DNA from: Candidatus Aminicenantota bacterium
GTDB lineage: Bacteria; Acidobacteriota; Aminicenantia; UBA2199
Direction: 5' to 3'
NCBI GenBank assembly: GCA_029938635.1
Contig: JAOZUQ010000021.1
Coordinates: 1-41,132 of the forward strand
Length of the DNA: 41,132 bases
This document shows, one piece after another, positions 16,137 to 24,039 of the stretch (its first letter is position 1; each line of letters starts with the position of its first letter). Made by a program: the position numbers and the translations under genes. The notes beneath the pieces are model-generated. The model had not been told where the DNA came from, made no database searches, and was given only the letters and a program-made list of their open reading frames with translations.

Positions 16137-16142
16137 GGTTAT

Positions 16143-18071
16143 ATGGATTTTAAGCTCAGATCAGATTTCAAACCACGAGGTTCACAGCCGGAGGCTATTG
16201 AAAGGCTTATAGGCGGGATCAAAAAAGGTTTGAAATATCAAACCCTTCTCGGGGTTACCGGCTCGGGTAAAACCTTCACTATTGCAAATGTGATCGAAAA
16301 AGTAAAAAAATCGACACTTGTTATCGCTCATAATAAAACTCTTGCTGCTCAACTTTATAGTGAGTTCAAAGAATTTTTCCCCGAGAATAAAGTTGAATTT
16401 TTTGTATCTTACTATGATTATTATCAGCCTGAATCCTATATCCCTCAGCGTGATCAATATATAGAAAAGGATGCTCAGATAAATCCGAAAATAGAACAGA
16501 TGCGTTTGCAATCGACCGCCTCTCTCATGATGCAGAAAGATGTTATTGTTATTGCATCTGTCTCAGCAATCTATAGTGTCGGCCGCCCCGATTATTTTGA
16601 GGGGATGGGCTTCGAGCTTAAAAAGGGAGCAAAGATAAATCGGGATGAAATCCTTGAAAAACTTGTAAACATTCAATACCAGAGGAATGAATTTGAGCTC
16701 GTCCCTGGCAGATTCAGAGTGAAGGGTGATACTATAGATATTTTTCCGGGATATTATCACAATATGATCCGTATCGAAATGTTCGGTGATGAGATCGAGA
16801 GACTGGTCGAAGTGGATAAAATAACCGGAAAGGAGATCAATGAGAAAGACAACTATTATGTGTTTCCCGCCCGGCATTTTGTTATTCCCGAAGATGTGAT
16901 CAGCAATTCTATCAAGAATATCCGAACTGACCTCGACAAGAGGCTTCCCCAGCTCGGGATGGTCGAGGCACACCGTCTGAAGCAGAGAACCCTTTATGAT
17001 ATAGATATGATCGAGGAGACCGGATTCTGCAAGGGGATCGAGAATTATTCGGTATATTTTGACGGGCGAAAACCTGGTGAAAGGCCCTATTCTCTACTCG
17101 ATTATTTTAAAGATTTCCTGATCGTCATAGATGAAAGTCACCAGACCATCCCTCAATTACACGGGATGTATAATGGAGATTATTCGAGGAAAAAAAATCT
17201 TATTGATTTTGGATTCCGGCTGCCGAGCGCTTTTGATAACAGGCCTTTAAAGTTTGAAGAATTTGAGATCTATATGAGAAATAATAAGGTCATTTTTGTT
17301 TCTGCAACTCCCGGGCCTTATGAGAAGAAGGAGTCGGGAAGGATCGTAGAACAGATAATCAGGCCGACCGGACTTTTAGATCCTGAGGTCGAAGTGAGGC
17401 CGTCGAAAGGCCAGGTGGAGGATATAATAGTTGAAATAGAGAGGGTGATATCCAGGGGAGACAGAGTATTGCTAACAACTCTGACCAAGCGTCTTGCCGA
17501 AGAGTTGACAGAATTCCTGGCCGAGAAAAAGATAAGAACAAGATATATGCATTCAGAGATCGAGACCCTGGAAAGAAGTGAGATAATCCGTGAATTGCGG
17601 CTTGGAAGTTTTGATGTCCTTGTCGGAATAAACCTGCTCAGGGAGGGCCTTGATATTCCCGAGGTTGGATTTATCGGTATACTGGATGCTGACAAAGAAG
17701 GATTCCTGAGAGATACAAAAAGCCTTATTCAGATAATAGGAAGAGCTGCAAGGAATGTTAACTCAAAAGTCGTATTGTACGGGGATAAGTTGACTGATTC
17801 CATGAAAGGGGCAATCGCAGAAACAAACAGAAGAAGGCAGCTCCAGCAGGCATACAATGAGCGGGAGGGGATCACTCCTCAGTCGATTATAAAACCTGTT
17901 AAAGAAAAGCTGGTGATTGTTAAGGACACAAAACATATTCCAAAAAAAGATGTCCCGTTAATGATAAAAAATATTGAGAAGGAAATGTACAAAATGGCCG
18001 ATCAACTCGATTTTGAAGCTGCCATTATGTTAAGAGAGCAGGTGAAAAGGTTAAAAGAGAGGCTCCGTTAA
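16143..18071 (+). CDS. uvrB: Excinuclease ABC subunit B
   Basis: 642 residues, normal for UvrB. It is the damage-verifying helicase-like subunit of nucleotide excision repair, loaded by UvrA and recruiting UvrC. Walker A GVTGSGKT is at 37-44, the DNA-gripping beta-hairpin YYDYYQPESYIPQ at 90-102, the DESH Walker B in IVIDESHQTIPQLHGMY, motifs V and VI at GINLLREGLDIPEV and QIIGRAARN, and the C-terminal UVR motif (LDFEAAIMLREQVKRLKE) that binds UvrC. Some normally strict positions differ (VSAIYSVG instead of VSCIYGLG). There is no Shine-Dalgarno and a promoter sits right against the ATG. The gene ends in a GC-rich terminator. Confidence 0.98.
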   Translation: MDFKLRSDFKPRGSQPEAIERLIGGIKKGLKYQTLLGVTGSGKTFTIANVIEKVKKSTLVIAHNKTLAAQLYSEFKEFFPENKVEFFVSYYDYYQPESYIPQRDQYIEKDAQINPKIEQMRLQSTASLMMQKDVIVIASVSAIYSVGRPDYFEGMGFELKKGAKINRDEILEKLVNIQYQRNEFELVPGRFRVKGDTIDIFPGYYHNMIRIEMFGDEIERLVEVDKITGKEINEKDNYYVFPARHFVIPEDVISNSIKNIRTDLDKRLPQLGMVEAHRLKQRTLYDIDMIEETGFCKGIENYSVYFDGRKPGERPYSLLDYFKDFLIVIDESHQTIPQLHGMYNGDYSRKKNLIDFGFRLPSAFDNRPLKFEEFEIYMRNNKVIFVSATPGPYEKKESGRIVEQIIRPTGLLDPEVEVRPSKGQVEDIIVEIERVISRGDRVLLTTLTKRLAEELTEFLAEKKIRTRYMHSEIETLERSEIIRELRLGSFDVLVGINLLREGLDIPEVGFIGILDADKEGFLRDTKSLIQIIGRAARNVNSKVVLYGDKLTDSMKGAIAETNRRRQLQQAYNEREGITPQSIIKPVKEKLVIVKDTKHIPKKDVPLMIKNIEKEMYKMADQLDFEAAIMLREQVKRLKERLR

Positions 18072-18078
18072 GAGCCTC
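18059..18078. terminator. Bidirectional terminator hairpin after uvrB
   Basis: GAGGCTC and GAGCCTC form a perfect 7-bp stem with loop CGTTAA that includes the uvrB stop codon. On the minus strand the stem is followed by TCTTTTAACCTTTT, so it may also end the convergent secreted-protein operon. Confidence 0.6.
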
Positions 18079-18091
18079 CCTTATCTATAGG

Positions 18092-19399
18092 TCAATCCAT
18101 ATATTCTATTTTTAATAAAGGAGTTGAATAATATCTCAAACATACGCTGGTTGCATTATTTACATTATCCATATTTCCTTTAATGACTAAGTTGTATTTA
18201 CCGCTTTGACTTGATCCTGCCCAGCTTTTGACTGAATCAAGTAGGTCTATTGTTGCTTTTTCACCTGTTGAGAATATTGAGAACGATTTTATATGAGTAT
18301 TACCCTCAAATATCCTGCTCTGGCTATTGCAGAACTCGTTTGTACCCAATGTCCCTGTTGGCCCCTGCATTATATGTTCATTCAGAACAATTGAAATTTC
18401 AGCTTTCAGTATCTCTTTCCCCTTTACACTGGAAATATTAAACCCTAATTCTGAAAAGAATTTATAGTTTGCATGCCAATAGCACTTTCCTGATTTGCCG
18501 CCTTGCTGGAAATGGCCGGTCTTCAATTCACCCTGTCCCGGTGTTCTTCCTGGAGTAGGGAATTGTGTGGAGAGGCATTCTGTATTTGGATAACCCCCGA
18601 CATCACTTGTCTGATTATTGTTGAAACTGGGGTGCAAAATAAGAGTTTTCTTAATTGGCTGATGGGGAGGTGTGACCTGTGGAGGGACTATGCTGAACAA
18701 TCCGCTTTTCCCCGAATAAAAGTTGTTTGGAGTTACGATTTTTATATACGGCCTGTTTCCCGGCCATGAAATTTTATCACTTGGCGGTATCCATTGTACA
18801 TTTCCATTATTTGTTGTTTCTGAGAAGATCTTCTCTCCCTGATCATCTGTCTCAGTGCAGAGATAAATGTTTACTTTGGAATTAGCTCCAAGGTTCTTAT
18901 TCCAGCTTATGTTCATAGGTTTATTTACCTCATAAGATCCGTTTTTTACCGGGGAGGTTATTGCGATATTCCCCTTTAACTTTACAACATCCACACCCGG
19001 CTTTTTATATAACTTCGGCGGGTTGAAAGTTGTGGAAAGGTTGTTTTTTTTCTTTATATTAAAAACTTCACTGTCACCGACGCATCCTGTTTGTGCAGGA
19101 TCGGCCTTGATCCTCAGAATATATTTTCCCTCCTGAAAATTGTCCGGGATATACCATTTTTTCGATTCAGTATTGTTCCCGGTTAATTGCAGAACGAAAT
19201 TAGCCTGGATAATTGAGTTCTTAAATATGTTGATCTTCACATTAGCACTTGAACATCCGATATTCTTCCAACTAATTGTGACCGTCTCTCCTTTGAACAG
19301 GGTTGCGTTAGGTGCCGGTGATTTAACCTCGATACTTTGTGCAAATACGATTCCCGTTAATACTAAAAGTACACTCAATAGTAAAATTGATTTTTTCAT
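18092..19399 (-). CDS. Exported Kre9/KNH-domain protein, three-domain
   Basis: 435 residues from the ATG at 19399, chosen because AAGGAG precedes it and the signal peptide MKKSILLLSVLLVLTGIVFA follows directly; an upstream in-frame ATG would only add a polar leader. Domain 1 (about 20-115) is a Kre9/KNH-like beta-sandwich with the family Cys pair (IGCSS and GCVGDS). Domain 2 (about 145-235) lacks the Cys pair. The C-terminal 200 residues start at TLILHPS and resemble DNRLRE-like extracellular beta-sandwiches, tentatively. It ends in IEYMD, not the Trp ending of the next genes. Last gene of the minus-strand array. Surface or secreted role is inferred. Confidence 0.8.
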   Translation of the reverse strand: MKKSILLLSVLLVLTGIVFAQSIEVKSPAPNATLFKGETVTISWKNIGCSSANVKINIFKNSIIQANFVLQLTGNNTESKKWYIPDNFQEGKYILRIKADPAQTGCVGDSEVFNIKKKNNLSTTFNPPKLYKKPGVDVVKLKGNIAITSPVKNGSYEVNKPMNISWNKNLGANSKVNIYLCTETDDQGEKIFSETTNNGNVQWIPPSDKISWPGNRPYIKIVTPNNFYSGKSGLFSIVPPQVTPPHQPIKKTLILHPSFNNNQTSDVGGYPNTECLSTQFPTPGRTPGQGELKTGHFQQGGKSGKCYWHANYKFFSELGFNISSVKGKEILKAEISIVLNEHIMQGPTGTLGTNEFCNSQSRIFEGNTHIKSFSIFSTGEKATIDLLDSVKSWAGSSQSGKYNLVIKGNMDNVNNATSVCLRYYSTPLLKIEYMD

Positions 19400-19432
19400 T
19401 TCTTCTCCTTTTATCGATTTTAGTTTCAACTT

Positions 19433-19455
19433 ATCAGGATACAATGAATCCTGAT
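19433..19455. other. Intergenic hairpin
   Basis: ATCAGGAT and ATCCTGAT form a perfect 8-bp stem around a 7-base loop between two array genes. No T run follows on either strand, so it may stabilise or process the operon mRNA rather than terminate it. Confidence 0.5.
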
Positions 19456-19494
19456 GATTTATTTAAAAAACGATTGTTCAAATTTAGAACAAGT

Positions 19495-20523
19495 TTACCA
19501 ATTAACAAACCCTCCGGGGCAGGATTCGGTCTTCCCGGGAAGTGGAATTGTTTTTCTTGAAGTATTTTTCAGATAAAACTCTTTATAAAGATTTTTAACT
19601 CCCTCTTTGGTATGAATGAATACCCTTACGGCCATTTTCGGTGGATAAGAATTTTTACATTGACGGGGAGGTGAGAAAGGGCCTCCTCCCCCCATTTTCT
19701 GATATGTATCCAGGCCCTGCATCCTGTTGGAATGGGCCGGAGTAAAGATAAGCTGGAACATTCCGTTGCCGATATTATGGATCTCGGGAGTACATTTCAG
19801 ATGGTTCTTCCCGGCATATTTTACTGAGAGCCTCTGATTGAATAATACCTCCCCGGTCGGAGGCCCTTTTTCGGCATAGATAGGATGTCCATCGGGCCAC
19901 TTTGGATTCCATATAAGACAATTCATGTAAACGGGGCCATCCTGAGGGTGACCTTTATAATTATTGAAACTGAAAGCGGTTTTAGATTTATAAGTGATCA
20001 TCACTTTCACATTTGTCAGTTTCCCACTACTATTTACGTCATAATAAATTTTTTCTATTGAGAATGAAGCATTTGACGGTTGTCCGATTGCCGGTGCCCG
20101 GTGCCTTGGAATGTTTTCAGCAGGGGGTGGTGTTTTCAGTTTTTGTACCTGAATTATTCCTATATTCAGAGGTTTTTTCTCTACTATATAAAATACACCA
20201 CTGTCACCCAAACACCCCTTCTCACCGGTTTTTATCCTGAGAAGATATTTACCTGTTGCGAAATTTCCCGGAATGAGCCATGATTTTGCTCCTTTATTGG
20301 GCCCGGTCAATTGCAGTACAAAATTTGTCTGCTTGATAGAGTTTCTGAATATATTGATCTTGACATCACCACTCTGGCATCCCGGACTCGTCCAGGTTAT
20401 AGTTTTAGTTGCCCCTTTATTCCATGTTACCCCTGCAGCAGGTGAAGTAACATTGACACTCTGTGAAAATATAATTCCCGAAATTATTAAAATTATGCTT
20501 AATAGTAAAAATTGTCTTCTCAT
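19495..20523 (-). CDS. Exported Kre9/KNH-domain protein with Trp-terminal motif (chimeric)
   Basis: 342 residues from ATG 20523, which begins the signal peptide (MRRQFLLLSIILIISGIIFS) after GAGGGG; a longer frame would add 18 polar residues. A Kre9/KNH domain (about 20-115, Cys pair PGCQS and GCLGDS) is followed by a linker with HRAPAIGQPSNASF and a domain of about 190 residues shared with the next gene. It ends ESCPGGFVNW. The first 40 mature residues equal those of the genes at 21637 and 22863, while the rest follows the gene at 20558, so the gene is a mosaic. Function unknown; the architecture suggests an extracellular binding or structural protein. Confidence 0.8.
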   Translation of the reverse strand: MRRQFLLLSIILIISGIIFSQSVNVTSPAAGVTWNKGATKTITWTSPGCQSGDVKINIFRNSIKQTNFVLQLTGPNKGAKSWLIPGNFATGKYLLRIKTGEKGCLGDSGVFYIVEKKPLNIGIIQVQKLKTPPPAENIPRHRAPAIGQPSNASFSIEKIYYDVNSSGKLTNVKVMITYKSKTAFSFNNYKGHPQDGPVYMNCLIWNPKWPDGHPIYAEKGPPTGEVLFNQRLSVKYAGKNHLKCTPEIHNIGNGMFQLIFTPAHSNRMQGLDTYQKMGGGGPFSPPRQCKNSYPPKMAVRVFIHTKEGVKNLYKEFYLKNTSRKTIPLPGKTESCPGGFVNW

Positions 20524-20557
20524 TTTTCCCCTCATATATCCTGAATTTAAGTTTTGT

Positions 20558-21580
20558 TTACCAGTAAACATTTCCACTTGAGCACATGGTTACTTCTCCC
20601 GGGATCGTAATTGATTTCACCTTAGGTCCTCTCTGGAGGTAGAATTCTTTATATGCCTGTTTAACCCCCTCTTTTGTATGAATAAATAATCTCAGTGCCA
20701 TTTTTGGTAAATACCTCTTTGTGCACCAATTGTCATGTCCCTGCCAGGGGTTTGAATTCGGCATCCGCTGTTTTGTCCAAAGCCCCTCCACTTTTCCTGA
20801 ATGGGCCGGAGAGAAGATAAGTTCGAACACTCCTGTTCCGGCATTCAATATTCCCGGCTCGCATTTTAGATTATTTTGTCCACGGTATATTACAGATAGC
20901 CTTTGGTTGAAAATTACTTTTGTTTTAAAAGGGCCTTTGTAGTTTGGATCATTTGGCCAGACGGGGATTGTTATTTTACAGTTCATATAGGCAGGACCGT
21001 CTTTCGAATGTCCCTGGTATTTACTGAAGGAAAAGGGTGTTTTTGAATTGTATCCTACTACAACCCACATTGCATCAATTCGCCCATTTTTATTTACACC
21101 GTATTGAATGGTTTTAATGTTGAACGAGGCATTCGAAGGTTGGCCGATGGCCGGGGCCCGGTGTGTTGAAGTCTTCTGCTTCGGTGGCAGCTTCAGCGCT
21201 TCAGCCTGGATGATCCCTATAATGGGTCCCTTTTTATCAATGATATCAAATATACCACTGTCACCCAAACATCCCTTCTCATCGGTTTTTACCCTGAGAA
21301 TATATTTGCCTGTTGCGAAATTTCCCGGAATGAACCATGATTTTGATCCTTTATTGGGCCCGGTCAATTGCAGCACAAAATTTGCCTGATTGATAGAGTT
21401 CCTGAATATGTTAATCTTTACAGCAGGCCCGCTGCATCCGGGAGAAGTCCATTTTATATCCAGCTTAGTCCCTTTTTCAAAATCCTGCCCGGGTTTCGGG
21501 CTTGTGACCAGTATAGCTCCTCCCACGAGGCTTGCACAGGTAAATATTACAATAAAAACTAAACATGCATATTTATTCAT
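20558..21580 (-). CDS. Exported Kre9/KNH-domain protein with Trp-terminal motif
   Basis: 340 residues. Signal peptide MNKYACLVFIVIFTCASLVG, then a Kre9/KNH domain with Cys pair (PGCSG and GCLGDS), the HRAPAIGQPSNASF linker and the same C-terminal domain as its downstream neighbour. Shared features include SVIYRGQNNLKCEP, ELIFSPAHSGK and the PKMALRLFIHTKEGV segment. The chain ends in MCSSGNVYW. GAGGAG lies before the ATG. The pair sits in one probable operon with short gaps. The C-terminal domain has two or more extra Cys, compatible with an oxidising extracellular location. Not matched to a family of known function. Confidence 0.8.
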   Translation of the reverse strand: MNKYACLVFIVIFTCASLVGGAILVTSPKPGQDFEKGTKLDIKWTSPGCSGPAVKINIFRNSINQANFVLQLTGPNKGSKSWFIPGNFATGKYILRVKTDEKGCLGDSGIFDIIDKKGPIIGIIQAEALKLPPKQKTSTHRAPAIGQPSNASFNIKTIQYGVNKNGRIDAMWVVVGYNSKTPFSFSKYQGHSKDGPAYMNCKITIPVWPNDPNYKGPFKTKVIFNQRLSVIYRGQNNLKCEPGILNAGTGVFELIFSPAHSGKVEGLWTKQRMPNSNPWQGHDNWCTKRYLPKMALRLFIHTKEGVKQAYKEFYLQRGPKVKSITIPGEVTMCSSGNVYW

Positions 21581-21636
21581 ATTATTCTCCTCTTAATCCA
21601 AAATAAAAACTAAATCCCGTTGGCAGTTTTATCTTT

Positions 21637-22755
21637 TTACCAAACTAATTCTAAAGGAGATCCGGATTTTCCGTTGGAACAGAAATAATTAGGTGCCCAA
21701 TAAGGACCCGACACTACAATTTTGATAGATTCCTTGACGTAATTGTTTTTCTCGTTCTCTTCTTTCACTTTCCCTTCTGAATCAATGGTCATCTTAACTG
21801 TGATATGCTGAGCGATATAATACTTCTCTCCTCTGCTGACTTCATATACCTGACCGGGATTCAATGCTGGGATATTGTGTTGACTATCTCCTTTCTTTTC
21901 CATATAGATATTAAGTTTGCAGGGTTTTGATTTTGCATGTCCTATATTCTTTACATATCCTTTTACTGTTGCCGTAGTTGTGATTACAGACCTGATCTCA
22001 CCGTCAAATGCAACTACCAGGTCGGGCCCTTTTACTAGCATTTTATATTTTGCATAATTGTTGTCTCTGTTCTTATCGCCGATATTGTTATTTTCATCAA
22101 CTATTGCAGACCACATGTAATAGCCGGGATAATCCGGTGTGACCTCTTTGGTCTTATACATAAACCTGCCGGGCTTTAATGCTTTTACATCCCAGGTATC
22201 AGTATTGTTTTGTCCCATAAATATTTTCATTTTGGTTGCTTTTGAAGCGCCCTCTCCAATATTATCAACTTTGAATTCCATTAGTGTTTTTTTGTTTGTT
22301 TCAGTTGTCGGGCCGGTAACAGGAATAATAGTCATCTTCAGGTCCGGCGGTTTTATGAAATGGGCCTGAACCGCCCCTGGCCGAAATGTTGTGATCGGTT
22401 CGAAAGTTCCGATTGTGAACGCTTCACTGTCTCCCAGGCATCCGGTTTCTGCAGGATCTGTTTTAACCCTGATATAATAGGTACCGTTATCAAAATTGGA
22501 TGGGATTGTCCAGCTCTTAGACCCGGTGTTGGGGCCGGTCAATTGTAGCACAAAGTTTGCCTGATCAATTGAATTTTTAAATATATTGATCTTAACATCT
22601 CCGCTCTGGCATCCGGGGCTTGTCCATGTGATAGTTTTAGTTGCCCCTTTGTTCCATGTCACACCTGCAGCAGGTGATGTCACATTGACACTCTGAGAAA
22701 ATATTATCCCCACACTTACAAACATAATAAATATTAAAACAATTAATCTTTTCAT
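21637..22755 (-). CDS. Exported Kre9/KNH + CARDB-like protein (duplicate A)
   Basis: 372 residues: signal peptide (MKRLIVLIFIMFVSVGIIFS), Kre9/KNH domain (about 21-115) with the Cys pair, then two CARDB-like adhesion beta-sandwiches (about 135-245 and 246-350; note NDNNYAKY-type and EENEKNNYV endings, typical for CARDB). The chain ends NYFCSNGKSGSPLELVW. CARDB domains mediate cell-surface adhesion in many bacteria. The first 240 codons and the ribosome site are identical, base for base, to the next gene upstream (22863-23987), but the last domain differs. Part of the minus-strand array. Confidence 0.82.
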   Translation of the reverse strand: MKRLIVLIFIMFVSVGIIFSQSVNVTSPAAGVTWNKGATKTITWTSPGCQSGDVKINIFKNSIDQANFVLQLTGPNTGSKSWTIPSNFDNGTYYIRVKTDPAETGCLGDSEAFTIGTFEPITTFRPGAVQAHFIKPPDLKMTIIPVTGPTTETNKKTLMEFKVDNIGEGASKATKMKIFMGQNNTDTWDVKALKPGRFMYKTKEVTPDYPGYYMWSAIVDENNNIGDKNRDNNYAKYKMLVKGPDLVVAFDGEIRSVITTTATVKGYVKNIGHAKSKPCKLNIYMEKKGDSQHNIPALNPGQVYEVSRGEKYYIAQHITVKMTIDSEGKVKEENEKNNYVKESIKIVVSGPYWAPNYFCSNGKSGSPLELVW

Positions 22756-22770
22756 ATTATCCTCCTCTCC
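22039..22770 (-). repeat. 732-bp direct duplication, copy A
   Basis: Identical by eye to 23271-24002. It spans the ribosome site and the first 239 codons of the gene. Identity stops sharply inside the reading frame, while the remaining 130 codons are homologous but diverged. Confidence 0.85.
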
Positions 22771-22797
22771 TATATTTTCATTTTGTGCACCTATATT

Positions 22798-22860
22798 TTA
22801 CCAATAAACTATCCCTCCTGAGCAGATTATGATTCCTGCCTGTATTTCCCTGTCTATACT
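22798..22860 (-). pseudogene. Vestigial C-terminal tail of a lost KNH-family gene
   Basis: In the gap between the two duplicates the minus strand reads DREIQAGIIICSGGIVYW followed by TAA. Its last eight residues fit the CSxGxVYW ending of the gene at 20558. No start or body remains. It looks like the 3' end of a third paralogue whose body was replaced or deleted when the duplicate formed. Confidence 0.6.
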
Positions 22861-22862
22861 TA

Positions 22863-23987
22863 TTACCAAACAGAATTCAAAGTTGCTCCTGAATTGCCAT
22901 TAGAGCAAATGTAATTGGATAGTGCATATTTAGTCCCAAAAGCAGTTATTACTTTAATTGAGCTCTCTACGAAGTTGTTCTTTTCATTTTCTTCCGGGAC
23001 ATCATTATTATAGTCAATTGTCAATCTTATAGTTTTATTTCCTAGTGTGAACCATTTTTCTCGCCTGTCAACTTTAAATACTTCACCTACACTGAGAGCT
23101 GGAATGTCAAACGTTTCCCCACCCTTTTTTTCCATATAGAATCTTAGTTTACAGGGAAGTGATTTTACGGATCCTACATTCTTTACGTAAGCTCTAATTG
23201 TTTCTTTCGTAGCAAGAGTGGCCCTGACACTGTTTAAAAAACAAACAACAAGATCCGATCCCTTAATGATCATTTTATATTTTGCATAATTGTTGTCTCT
23301 GTTCTTATCGCCGATATTGTTATTTTCATCAACTATTGCAGACCACATGTAATAGCCGGGATAATCCGGTGTGACCTCTTTGGTCTTATACATAAACCTG
23401 CCGGGCTTTAATGCTTTTACATCCCAGGTATCAGTATTGTTTTGTCCCATAAATATTTTCATTTTGGTTGCTTTTGAAGCGCCCTCTCCAATATTATCAA
23501 CTTTGAATTCCATTAGTGTTTTTTTGTTTGTTTCAGTTGTCGGGCCGGTAACAGGAATAATAGTCATCTTCAGGTCCGGCGGTTTTATGAAATGGGCCTG
23601 AACCGCCCCTGGCCGAAATGTTGTGATCGGTTCGAAAGTTCCGATTGTGAACGCTTCACTGTCTCCCAGGCATCCGGTTTCTGCAGGATCTGTTTTAACC
23701 CTGATATAATAGGTACCGTTATCAAAATTGGATGGGATTGTCCAGCTCTTAGACCCGGTGTTGGGGCCGGTCAATTGTAGCACAAAGTTTGCCTGATCAA
23801 TTGAATTTTTAAATATATTGATCTTAACATCTCCGCTCTGGCATCCGGGGCTTGTCCATGTGATAGTTTTAGTTGCCCCTTTGTTCCATGTCACACCTGC
23901 AGCAGGTGATGTCACATTGACACTCTGAGAAAATATTATCCCCACACTTACAAACATAATAAATATTAAAACAATTAATCTTTTCAT
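22863..23987 (-). CDS. Exported Kre9/KNH + CARDB-like protein (duplicate B)
   Basis: 374 residues with the same plan as duplicate A: signal peptide, Kre9/KNH domain, two CARDB-like domains and the ending NYICSNGNSGATLNSVW. Residues 1-239 are identical to duplicate A. The second CARDB-like domain (from about residue 245) differs at roughly half its positions yet keeps the EENEKNN motif. This contrast points to gene conversion of the 5' part between older paralogues. An AGGAGG site precedes the ATG and is part of the duplicated block. The C-terminal domain probably gives each copy its own ligand. Confidence 0.82.
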   Translation of the reverse strand: MKRLIVLIFIMFVSVGIIFSQSVNVTSPAAGVTWNKGATKTITWTSPGCQSGDVKINIFKNSIDQANFVLQLTGPNTGSKSWTIPSNFDNGTYYIRVKTDPAETGCLGDSEAFTIGTFEPITTFRPGAVQAHFIKPPDLKMTIIPVTGPTTETNKKTLMEFKVDNIGEGASKATKMKIFMGQNNTDTWDVKALKPGRFMYKTKEVTPDYPGYYMWSAIVDENNNIGDKNRDNNYAKYKMIIKGSDLVVCFLNSVRATLATKETIRAYVKNVGSVKSLPCKLRFYMEKKGGETFDIPALSVGEVFKVDRREKWFTLGNKTIRLTIDYNNDVPEENEKNNFVESSIKVITAFGTKYALSNYICSNGNSGATLNSVW

Positions 23988-24002
23988 ATTATCCTCCTCT
24001 CC
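23271..24002 (-). repeat. 732-bp direct duplication, copy B
   Basis: Identical by eye to 22039-22770 at an offset of 1232 bases. It covers the 5' part of the gene and about 15 bases upstream of its ATG. Confidence 0.85.
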
Positions 24003-24039
24003 ACTTCTTCATATAAAAGATATTAATAAATATCTCAAT

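Noticed and set aside
22139-23780. Pairs of identical plus-strand open frames of 76 and 62 codons inside the two duplicates
   Set aside because: They are identical only because the 732-bp block is duplicated; they run antisense to real exported-protein genes.
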